Below, piece by piece: positions 1-8,700 of a stretch of 64,000 bases of DNA. Location: positions 1-64,000 of the forward strand of contig CANQQJ010000013.1 of assembly GCA_947625905.1 (NCBI GenBank), given 5' to 3'. The position numbers and the translations under genes were made by a program. Within the stretch, counting starts at the first letter, position 1. Each line of letters opens with the position of its first letter. The DNA is from an uncultured Clostridia bacterium (GTDB taxonomy: Bacteria; Bacillota; Clostridia; Monoglobales; Monoglobaceae). The notes under the pieces are model-generated. The model made no database searches. It was not told the DNA's origin and saw only the letters and a list, made by a program, of their open reading frames with translations.

Positions 1-144
1 GAGCAAGTCAATTTCTGCCTCGGTAAAACAGATTATATTACCGTTTTGGAGTTTACACAAAATTCGGGATAGTGCCGGACAAGCTGCACCAAACACAGCA
101 AAACCCACGTTATAGCGTGGGTTTTGTTTTGCCTTACACGAATT

Positions 145-1296
145 TTACACGATTTTTTCTAATATTTTAACTGCACGTTCTTCTTCTCGGGGATATAGAT
201 GCGCATAGGTATTCCATGTCATTTCGATTTTTGCGTGCCCGAGGCGGCGGGCAATTTCTTGAATGTTTATGCCTTCGTTTGCCAATAGGCTCGCGTGGCT
301 GTGCCTGAAATCGTGGATCCTTATATGTTTTAATCCTGCGGCTTTGGCGAACATCCTATTTTTCTTATCCAATGTTGTGTCACGCAAAGGCTTTGTGCCG
401 CCGCAAATTCTGAAATCGTCGTTAAACCCCTTTATTGCCGAATAGCGTTTTTGGTGTGCGTCCAATACGTCGATGAGTTGTTTCGGCATTTGAATTGTTC
501 TGATCGAGCTTTTATTCTTGGGCGGCGTCTCGCGGTCCGCGCCTTTTAGTTTTTGGGCGATGCTGCGTGAAACCGAGAGATAGTTCCCGTCGATATCAGA
601 CCACTTAAGAGCGTGAATTTCGCCTTTCCTCAGACCTGTGTAAAATGCTATATTAAAGAATACATAAAAATCCCAAGCCTCTAAATATGATGAATTTTCA
701 GCGTTCTCGCGGGCGGCTTTTATATACGCCTTAAACTCTTCGGGCGTATAGAAATCTATGCCGCGCTCTGACTCGAAGGTCATTGTCTCTTTGAAGTTGC
801 CGATCGCCGTTAACGGGTTTTTGCTTAAATAGTCCATCGCGACAGCATAGTTTAGCAGCGCCTTAAACTCTCGGTAAATATGTTGCTTTGTACGCAGGCT
901 TAATTTTTTCTTGCCTCTGCCCTTGACGGTTTTTTCGTTTATCTCGGTTTTTCATTTTTGCAGCAGCGGCTTGTTTAACTTCGATAATTTGACGCTGCCG
1001 AGCGGCGGTATAACATGATTTTCGATATAGGTTTTAATGCTGCGCAGGCTTTGTTCCCTCAGCTCGGCTTGTTTCTTGGCATAATATTCTTTGTACAGAT
1101 CTTTGACGGTCATACGATTACTCGGCGACTCGTTTTTTATTGTGTTGGCAAATTCACGTTCAAATTCGATTGCCTCGCTGCGGCCGTACACGACGCGATC
1201 GGTTTGTCTGTTTATGCCGTTCATGTCTTGATAATTCACGCGGACGCGATATTTTTGCTTGCCGTCCTTTGATCCTTTCATTTTATAAATCGGCAT
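145..1296 (-). pseudogene. Tyrosine (phage/ICE-type) integrase interrupted by an in-frame TGA
   Basis: ORFs 952..1359 (N-terminal, Arm/SAM-like) and 145..837 (catalytic, TGLRKGEIHALKW...HDFRHSHASLLANEGINIQEIARRLGHAKIEMTWNTYAHLYP) lie in the same frame. The intervening in-frame codons read LLQK*KTEINEKTVKGRGKKKLSLRTKQHIYREFKALLNYAVAMDYLSKNP. Start ATG at 1296 has SD GGAGGTG. Confidence 0.88.
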
Positions 1297-1380
1297 AAAA
1301 ACACCTCCATATTTGTTCGCCCGTCCGGTTGCGTTCGTCGCCTCTCGTCTTTGGGTCAAGTCTTGTCGTTATTGATTGTT

Positions 1381-2313
1381 TTATTTTACTTCGGGTATCA
1401 GAGCCTTTAATTGACCGAATTTTGTCTTATAATCCGAAGAAAGTTTATTTACCTCGCTTGAGAACGAATTATAATTGTGATTTATAGATTTTGTAAGAGG
1501 TACCATAGATGTATAGCTGGCATACAATTCGGTAAAAGCTTCATAGGTGTTTTTATAGTTTTCGGGAGGATTTTTCAATTCGGTCAGATAATCGGTGATT
1601 TTTTTCTTATAGTCGTCAGTATCTATATCATCGTATAAAAGCAGACTATTGTCTAAATAAGCTAAAGAACCCCAATATGCTTTTAATGCGGTGTCGAAAT
1701 CATAATTGCCGTTATTATATTCGTCGGTTTTCTTATAGATTACATTATTCCAAGCTATTTTTATATCGCCAAGTATTTCAAGGGCCGCTGTCGCTTTTTT
1801 ATTCACAAAATTAGATGCCTTGATGAGTTCGTTGTAATACCACATGGAATTATAAGAGGAGCGTGCGCTCGTAAGCGTGGAGACGTTGTTTACCTTTTCC
1901 TTTTGCTTTTCCGAAAGAGCGTTATATGCCGTTACCGCTGTGTCAATGCGTCCTTGACATTCGGTTGTGAGCTCAATCTGTCCTATACTGTTAATACTTT
2001 CCTCTACTGCTTTAATTTGTCTACTGTTTGAAACAAAATTAAATAAAACAAAAGAGACCGCAGCGATAAGAACTAATCCGAGCACAACGGATGAAAACAC
2101 TATTATTTTTTTCTTTGATATACGTTTTTTGGGCTTGATACTTTCTGATTCACCAAGAATATCGGGGATTACTATATCTGTCGTTTCGCCAGCAGCGGTT
2201 TTATCAACCGTTTCTTCAATATCGGTCTTATCAACCGTTTCTTCAACATCGGTCATTTGGAAATCTTGAACGTTATCGGATTTTTCAACAGTTTTATTCA
2301 ACTCTTCTGACAT
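1381..2313 (-). CDS. Membrane-anchored hypothetical protein (acidic N-terminus, one TM helix, extracellular region)
   Basis: MSEELNKTVEKSD...KKRISKKKIIVFSSVVLGLVLIAAVSFVLF followed by a helical region. ORF 1381..2322 with internal ATG at 2313 preferred. Confidence 0.7.
   Translation of the reverse strand: MSEELNKTVEKSDNVQDFQMTDVEETVDKTDIEETVDKTAAGETTDIVIPDILGESESIKPKKRISKKKIIVFSSVVLGLVLIAAVSFVLFNFVSNSRQIKAVEESINSIGQIELTTECQGRIDTAVTAYNALSEKQKEKVNNVSTLTSARSSYNSMWYYNELIKASNFVNKKATAALEILGDIKIAWNNVIYKKTDEYNNGNYDFDTALKAYWGSLAYLDNSLLLYDDIDTDDYKKKITDYLTELKNPPENYKNTYEAFTELYASYTSMVPLTKSINHNYNSFSSEVNKLSSDYKTKFGQLKALIPEVK
2201..2254. repeat. 27-bp x2 in-frame tandem repeat (encodes DVEETVDKT/DIEETVDKT)
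   Basis: ttatcaaccgtttcttcaatatcggtc repeated directly with one mismatch. Confidence 0.85.
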
Positions 2314-2358
2314 TATTTTCACTCCTTTAGTAATTATATATAAATTTTTTACTTTGTT

Positions 2359-3358
2359 TTATTTCAATTTTACGCCATCAATTTCTACCGCGGCATAATG
2401 ATAATTTTTATATGTATTATCCGTGAATTCAAGTATCAATACCGCTGAATGATATGATCCATCGGCCTTAAGTTTTAATCTGCTTGTATCAAGTTTATAT
2501 CTTAAATCGGTTTTTACAACGTTTGTGTAGCTTTCATCAAGTGAAATGCTTGCGTCATACCCGATTAAATCGGGCATATCTACTTCGCAATATGATACAA
2601 TTTCAATAAAACCGGGATACCCATCAGGTAGCTTAGTTGATTTTGTGATTTTGCCGTCATATGCTGATGAGTATGATGATGTTGTGCTTGATCCTTGATA
2701 ATATATTTTTGGCTTTTGCGTTGGTGTAGGATTATTTGTTGAAGTTGAATTAGCTGCATTGCTTTGTAAGTTTTCATCTTTGGTAGGTGCATTTGACGTA
2801 ATCGTGGCAGCTATTACTACAAAAATAATTATCGCAGCAGTAATACATCCGACAAATATCAATCTAATTTTTGAACTTCTTTCGTCGTTTTTAATTCTGT
2901 CGAGCGAAGCAGATATATCTGATTGTTTTTCTGTATCTGAATGTTCTTCAAGTATTTTTTCAAGTTCATTTTTTTCTTTAATAACCACAACTTTCACATA
3001 CATTGCTGTTACCCATGGCGTAACCACAATTAGGACATTTTTTTGCGCTGTTTTTGTTTTGTGGTATATCATTATTTTGGGGCGGAGTGTTATTGCTTGG
3101 TGAATAATATCCACAGATTTTGCAATAACCGTAAATATCACTATAACGTCCACATTCCGGACATTTGTAAATATATTTTGCTTTTGATTCAATTTCTGTA
3201 TTTAATAAAGCGCCGCAGCCATTACAAAATTTTGCTGTTGATATATTGTCGGTATGGCATTTTGGACATTTTATAACGTCTTTCAATTCATTGCCACATT
3301 CGTTACAAAATTTTGCGGTATCGGGATTTTCGTAACCACAACTAATACATTTTTTCAT
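2359..3358 (-). pseudogene. Zinc-ribbon / TM / extracellular-domain protein split over two frames (frameshift or overlapping genes)
   Basis: ORF 2978..3358 carries repeated CxxCG zinc ribbons and stops at CESCGY*. ORF 2359..3192 has a meaningful continuation (VVVIKEKNELEKILEEH...RLIFVGCITAAIIIFVVIAATI...) only after about 3000, in the +1 frame. Confidence 0.65.
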
Positions 3359-3423
3359 AATACTCTCCTTGTTATTGGACTGTTAAAGATTGCTTTGAAA
3401 GGCAATTGTTTTTAATAAATCTT

Positions 3424-4044
3424 TCATTTTTTCATGCGGCGGAGCTCGCGGGCTATGCCTATTATTCTTACAGGCTTGTTTTCGATTTCTTCGTTGGTGA
3501 AAAATAATATTTCATATTCGGGGTTGAGAGGCTTTAACACAACGCCGCTTTCTTTGCGCTCTACGCGTTTGAAGGTGGCGTCGTCTCCGTTTACCATGAC
3601 GGCGCAGTCGTCGCCCGTGTCGCAGGTATCGGCTCTTTCAAACACGATTATATCGCCCGAAAGGTATTCGGGGAACATGCTGTCGCCTTGTATTCTCAAC
3701 GCGAAAAATTCCCTGCCGCCGGCAAGCCAATCTTCGGGAATCTCTATGTAGCCGGTTATATCTTCGATCGCCTCAAACGGCACACCGGCGGGAATACGGC
3801 CGAGCACGGGTATTTTGACGGTATTTGAGGGCAGCTCAACAGGTGATACATTATGATCGATACGGCCAAGCAGATAATCTATTGATACATTGAAATAATT
3901 TGCAAGGGCAATTAACATTTCGCTATTGGGTTCGCTGTTGCCGTTTTCATATTTAACATAAGTAGTTCTGTCGATTCCCAAAAATTTGGCAACATCTTTC
4001 TGAAGAACACCTTTTTCAGCTCTTAGGTTTTTTAAAATGTTCAT
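3424..4044 (-). CDS. CI/LexA-like repressor (N-terminal XRE HTH, C-terminal S24 peptidase fold)
   Basis: MNILKNLRAEKGVLQKDVAKFLGIDRTTYVKYENG... plus FALRIQGDSMFPEYLSGDIIVFERADTCDTGDDCAVMVNGDDATFKRV. ATG at 4044 with upstream GAGGTG preferred over the 4065 start. Confidence 0.9.
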   Translation of the reverse strand: MNILKNLRAEKGVLQKDVAKFLGIDRTTYVKYENGNSEPNSEMLIALANYFNVSIDYLLGRIDHNVSPVELPSNTVKIPVLGRIPAGVPFEAIEDITGYIEIPEDWLAGGREFFALRIQGDSMFPEYLSGDIIVFERADTCDTGDDCAVMVNGDDATFKRVERKESGVVLKPLNPEYEILFFTNEEIENKPVRIIGIARELRRMKK

Positions 4045-4063
4045 ATTTTTCACCTCTTTGTAC

Positions 4064-4092
4064 ATTATAAGTGAAAATTACTCACATTTCAA
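4064..4092 (-). promoter_or_regulatory. Promoter of CI-like repressor
   Basis: Minus strand TTGAAA - 17 bp - TATAAT (rc of tttcaa 4087-4092 and attata 4064-4069). Confidence 0.75.
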
Positions 4093-4196
4093 CACTTATT
4101 TTGTGCAGGTGCAAAAATTTCACTTTTTTACGAAAAAGGTATTGACGAGTGAAGATTTATCCCTTATAATAAATCTTGAAAGTGAAGAAACGTCAC
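4071..4196. promoter_or_regulatory. Operator cluster: four GTGA-N7-TCAC-type inverted repeats
   Basis: 4071-4085 gtgaaaattactcac; 4109-4123 gtgcaaaaatttcac; 4149-4163 gtgaagatttatccc; 4182-4196 gtgaagaaacgtcac. Confidence 0.7.
4142..4170 (+). promoter_or_regulatory. Promoter of Cro-like HTH gene
   Basis: TTGACG - 17 bp - TATAAT. Confidence 0.75.
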
Positions 4197-4215
4197 TTAC
4201 AAGGAGGTGGTTAAT

Positions 4216-4410
4216 TTGAATAGTATAAAAAAATTTCGCGAAGCCAAAGGGTTAATGCAAAAAGATTTAGCGGAGCGGCTTGGCCTGGATAGGTCAACCA
4301 TTACCAAGTGGGAGACCGGTGAGACGAGCCCGAGATCCGATATGCTGCCGGAGATTGCAAAGATCCTCGGCTGCGAGATCGGGGAGTTGTTCGAGAAAGA
4401 CACGGCGTAG
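4216..4410 (+). CDS. Cro/CI-type XRE HTH regulator
   Basis: LNSIKKFREAKGLMQKDLAERLGLDRSTITKWETGETSPRSDMLPEIAKILGCEIGELF. The listed ORF starts at 4207; TTG at 4216 follows AAGGAGGTGG, but the start is uncertain. Confidence 0.85.
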   Translation: MNSIKKFREAKGLMQKDLAERLGLDRSTITKWETGETSPRSDMLPEIAKILGCEIGELFEKDTA

Positions 4411-4426
4411 GAGGAGGTGTGATGAC

Positions 4427-4573
4427 ATGGAAAAGGAAAAAACCTTAAACGGTTATACGCGGATCGTGGTTGAAACCGATGAGGAAAACCCCGTAACCGT
4501 TGCCGAAATAACCGCGGACGCGGTTGAGTTGGCAGACGGATACAGGGTTAGATTTACACCGGACTATACTTAA
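4427..4573 (+). CDS. Small hypothetical protein (48 aa)
   Basis: MEKEKTLNGYTRIVVETDEENPVTVAEITADAVELADGYRVRFTPDYT, preceded by GGAGGTG. Confidence 0.55.
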   Translation: MEKEKTLNGYTRIVVETDEENPVTVAEITADAVELADGYRVRFTPDYT

Positions 4574-4800
4574 TGTTCGGTGTCTCTTGGTGGGCAAGGA
4601 TCATTGCCGTAACTGTCTTTTGAGCGAATCTGACCATTTGGCCTTTGGACAATTAATTCGCTTTGCTGATTACGTGCAATATCTCTGCCGTAGCTTATAG
4701 CATCGCTTTGCGTATCAAACAATTTAGTGTCTCTGGTATTGCCTTCACCATGGACAGCCCATTTGTTATCGCGGGGCGAAACCCATTGATTTTTTCTCAC
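4570..4800 (-). CDS. DUF2188-family protein
   Basis: WVSPRDNKWAVHGEGNTRDTKLFDTQSDAISYGRDIARNQQSELIVQRPNGQIRSKDSYGNDPCPPRD matches the DUF2188 pattern. Confidence 0.8.
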   Translation of the reverse strand: MRKNQWVSPRDNKWAVHGEGNTRDTKLFDTQSDAISYGRDIARNQQSELIVQRPNGQIRSKDSYGNDPCPPRDTEH

Positions 4801-4842
4801 AATGGCTCACCTCTTTTCGAAATTATTTTAGGTGGTGATGTA

Positions 4843-5049
4843 GTGAAAATACAACATTTGCTCGCGAAATATCTTAAGGAGCACGGTATAACAATATCGT
4901 ATCTGGCGAGGGTTACCGGAATACAGTATGAATTGCTTAGGCGCTCACTTAATGAGAACCGCGTTATGACAGCCGATGAGCTGGCGGCGGTGCTGACAAA
5001 CACGGAAATAAAGATCGAGGATTTGACGAGAATGCAAAAAATTGTATAA
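4843..5049 (+). CDS. Small HTH-like protein
   Basis: GTG start after GGTGGTGATGTA: MKIQHLLAKYLKEHGITISYLARVTGIQYELLRRSLNENRVMTADELAAVLTNTEIKIEDLTRMQKIV. Confidence 0.6.
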   Translation: MKIQHLLAKYLKEHGITISYLARVTGIQYELLRRSLNENRVMTADELAAVLTNTEIKIEDLTRMQKIV

Positions 5050-5144
5050 ACAGTCCATGCACCGTAGATATAATACCACAATATGTAGTATTTGTCAATA
5101 GGTAAAAAACAAGATATTGGATATAACGTAGGAGGGTGTTAGAA

Positions 5145-5222
5145 ATGGCTAAGACTAAACTGATGATTGCCGACGTTGAGACTGCGGTGCGTATTCTGTC
5201 GCCCGCACCAGCGGAAAAATGA
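5145..5222 (+). pseudogene. Truncated ORF ending inside a palindromic repeat
   Basis: GGAGGG SD then MAKTKLMIADVETAVRILSPAPAEK*; the TGA lies within the left arm of the 5211-5283 palindrome. Confidence 0.45.
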
Positions 5223-5283
5223 CCGCCTTTTTGCGAAAGTCATGCAAAGCATGACTTTCTTTTTTGGGCGGTCATTTTTCCGC
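5211..5283. repeat. Nested palindrome, copy 1 (17-bp outer arms, 11-bp inner stem)
   Basis: gcggaaaaatgaccgcc (5211-5227) / ggcggtcatttttccgc (5267-5283); inner gaaagtcatgc-aaa-gcatgactttc (5235-5259). Confidence 0.9.
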
Positions 5284-5332
5284 TTTTCCCACAAAGCGCA
5301 CTTCGTTGGTGCTTCGCGGGAGCCCTGAGTGT

Positions 5333-5400
5333 CCGCCTTTTTGCGAAAGTCATGCAAAGCATGACTTTCTTTTTTGGGCGGTCATTTTTCCGCTTTTCCC
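5333..5400. repeat. Direct repeat copy 2 of 5223-5290 (68 bp identical, period 110 bp)
   Basis: ccgcctttttgcgaaagtcatgcaaagcatgactttcttttttgggcggtcatttttccgcttttccc occurs at 5223-5290 and 5333-5400. Confidence 0.92.
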
Positions 5401-5696
5401 GGAGCAGTAAGCTTGCTTGCGGCTTCAAAGCAATCTTTCAAAATCGCTTGTGATTTTGACTAAATGCTTCCATAAATATAATGCGCTGCGCCGGCGTTTC
5501 GCGAAAGCCATATTTACTGCGGTTTTAGCAAAAATCTTGTCGGTGTTTTGCTAAGGCTTCGGTTTTTTGTTTTGGATAAATAAAATATTTGACAAAGATT
5601 CACGTTTTACGGCGCACGGGTGTCTGAGGTGTTCGTAAAAGTCATGTTTCAGAGCGTGAATTACATGCCAAAGGTGGTGAATTTTGTTGGTATTTG

Positions 5697-5705
5697 TGCT
5701 ATAAT
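5697..5705 (+). promoter_or_regulatory. Extended -10 promoter upstream of giant surface protein
   Basis: TGcTATAAT at 5697-5705; no clear -35 box. Confidence 0.45.
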
Positions 5706-5725
5706 ATATGTTAGGTCAATTTAAA

Positions 5726-5752
5726 CCGAGCAAAATATGCTCGGGGTTTTAT
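5726..5752 (+). terminator. Leader hairpin/attenuator candidate before the 5794 CDS
   Basis: CCGAGCA-AAATA-TGCTCGG followed by ggttttatt. Confidence 0.5.
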
Positions 5753-5793
5753 TGTGCAGTTTAAATAAAATTATATATCAGGAGGTATGACAA

Positions 5794-8700
5794 ATGAAGA
5801 CCAGCATCAAACGGAAAGTCAAAAGTATGTTAAGCGCGGCGCTTGTTTTCGCTATGCTCGCGTGCTCGCTGCAGATTCCGGTTTTCGCCGCGGGCGACCC
5901 GATCTATCTGCCCGAGGACGATGCGCCGGATGAAATTATTTCAAGCGGAGCTTTTTACGTATCGACCTCGAACGCCGAGATCGACGAGAACGCGAACGCG
6001 CCCTATATCTTTAAAGTCGCCAGAGGCGGCAGTGATCTGCCCGAAGCCTCGCTGCGCCTTAACATGACGGACATAACCGCGAGATACGGGGCCGATTACA
6101 AAATCAAACTTCGCGACGGAGGTACTTTTTCGGATGGCGTTAAAAACGCGCGGAAAAGCAGATCGCTGCTCGAGGAGATCGTCGAAAACTCCGACTCGAT
6201 CGAGGAGAGGAACGACACCGACACTTTGGTGGACGGCGAGAATCTCGACGAGGAAACAGCGAACGAGCTTTATACCGAGGACGTTCAGAAGCTTGGGAAT
6301 TATTTAGGTGAGGCTTTGAGCGATACGGACGCCGAGGCATCACCCGAGCCCGTGGCCGAGGACGAAGCGCCCGAGGTCTCGGAAGAGTCCGAAGCGGCCG
6401 ATGATCCGGATGACGGATCTGCCGAGGCGGAAGCCGACGGAACAGAGGCCGCTGCCGTGAGCCTCAAGGCAGCCAAGAGCCTGGCGACGGGCCTTGAATC
6501 CGACAAGCAGTCGATGGACGGCGGAGGAAGCATAGAGCAGTTCACCGACGATATGCTGTCCGCGCTTTCGCTTGAGATGGAGAGCGCGTACCTCACCCTT
6601 GATTTTGCCGAGGGTGAAAGTGAGAAGTACATAGAGATCATCCCGAACGACAACATGAGCGGCGACGGCGACAGGATGTTCATGGCGGCTCTTTTCCCCA
6701 TAACCGAGAGCGCCGTGATAAGCGACATGAAAGGCGTCACCGTCACGATCAAGGACGACGAGGAGCAGGAGCCCGCCGTGATCTCGTTCGGAAGCTCGGA
6801 GTATTATCCCGAAGACGGATACATAAAGGTAACGCTTGAAAGGAGCGGGGCTATAAATCAGATGGTGCAGGTCAAGGTCACGACCTCTGACGGCACGGCC
6901 GCGGCAGGCCGCGACTATTCGCAGGTCGACACCGAGGCGGCTTTTCCATACGGCGTGACGCAGCGCACTATCAACATCCCCATAAGGAGCGAATATATCG
7001 AAAATGATTCCGACTTTAACATCACGCTCTCCGACCCGAAAGGCTGCGTTATCGGCGGAAACTCAACCGCGCGCGGAATTATCCCCGCGGGCAGCGAGAG
7101 CTATTCGTTCGAAAACGAATCCGAAAGCGAGGCGGACGGCGAAGTCACCGCGGCGGCAGACGCCACCGATGACAGCGTTTTTGTGGTTGACGCGCTCGAT
7201 CTTTCAAAACCGAAATCAACCGAGAAGAACTATGCAAGCATAGGATCGGTGGGAGCCTTTGGCGATAAAAACACTCAATACGAAATATCTGCCGACGATC
7301 ACTGGTGGGTCGAAATTACCGACCGTATACACAATGTATATTCGGACGCGACATGGGATATAGAGAGGCACTATACTTATAACGGAATTGAGTTTGACTG
7401 CTCGAGCAGCGGCAACGGTGCGACCGGTATTTATTTTTGCAATGCCGATGACAATAAAGAGCAGGAGGTCTATAGCACCGGCAGCGGATGGAGCCAACAA
7501 AAATTAGATGTGTTTCAAAATGCCGATTTTTCTTCATTTAGGGTACATACGGTTTACGACTTAGGCTCATTCGGCGACGCCAGAGATCTGAAAATATACT
7601 CGGCGTCCCCCATATTAAAGCCCTTTGACATTATGCTCGAGGGTCCCGAACCGCTACAGTTCCTTGACGCCGACGGAAATTATAGGAACAACACAGAGCT
7701 CAGCGGCGATATCGTTGACGCGACAAATGTCACACTCAGCGGCGCGGGCGCCGATAAAAAGATCGTAAGATTTGCCAAGGACGGAAACGACACGATCACC
7801 GTCACCACCTCCGGCAAATACTCACGCATAACGGGCTTTAATATTGTGAACAGCGACACAAAGGCATCGACCCGCATAGACGCAAAATACACAAACGGTC
7901 TCGGAACAAACTCGGCTTCGGTCAAACTCACCGAGGATCTCGTGAGAGATTATCTGGACTATATTGTTTTTAAGGACAACAATTCAAAAGGCCAAAAAGG
8001 CGCATTCAACATACAGCCCGTGCTCGGTTATATAGACTCGACCGTAAACGTGCACGCCGACCCGCTTGGTGTTGCCTCGGTCAAAGCGAGCGGAAACGTT
8101 AATCCGAACAGCGACGGCTCGTACACATATCATAAGGGCGACAACATAAGATTTACTCAAACCATAAACGACCCCGATATGTACACATCCGACAGAATAC
8201 AGATCGTGACCGAAGGAAATATCAATCAGGGCAACAACCTGAGACAATATGACAAAAATCCGAACGGGAGCCTCACGAATTACTGTACGTATTTTGACGA
8301 CTGCAGCAAAATGGACGTGACGCCCTATTACACACGACGGGATAATCAGATAACCGTCAGAGTGGCAAAAAGCGATCTCAGCAAATTCGACACAAGCCAA
8401 GGAATATTCACGAACACAAGCGCTGATACCGGAGACTATATGGAATACTTGGCGGCAGACGGTTCCGTGAAGGGTGAATACTACGAAATGTCGGCTGCGC
8501 CCGCACAGGAAGGATATGTTTCGGTTTGGAGACAGACCGGCACGGATGACACGACGCTGTACTCGCAGAACACCTTCTATTTCAACGCGACCGACAGCTC
8601 AGAGAAAAATATAATATATCTGACCTGCGAGAAAGCGGACGACATACGCTATGTTTTGACCGGCAGCGTCAAGTATACGGATCGGCCGTTAAACGGCTCG

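Noticed and set aside
952-954. TGA recoded as Trp or Sec in the integrase
   Set aside because: TGA is used as a normal stop elsewhere (e.g. uvrA), and no SECIS-like hairpin was recognised; nonsense mutation is simpler.
5223-5400. Possible CRISPR array
   Set aside because: Only two copies, 68-bp repeats with nested dyads, one 42-bp spacer and no cas genes.
5139-5428. Minus-strand ORFs 5139..5357 and 5240..5428 within the repeats
   Set aside because: They encode the same repeat translation (ENDRPKKKVMLCMTFAKRR); this is palindromic repeat DNA, not a supported protein.
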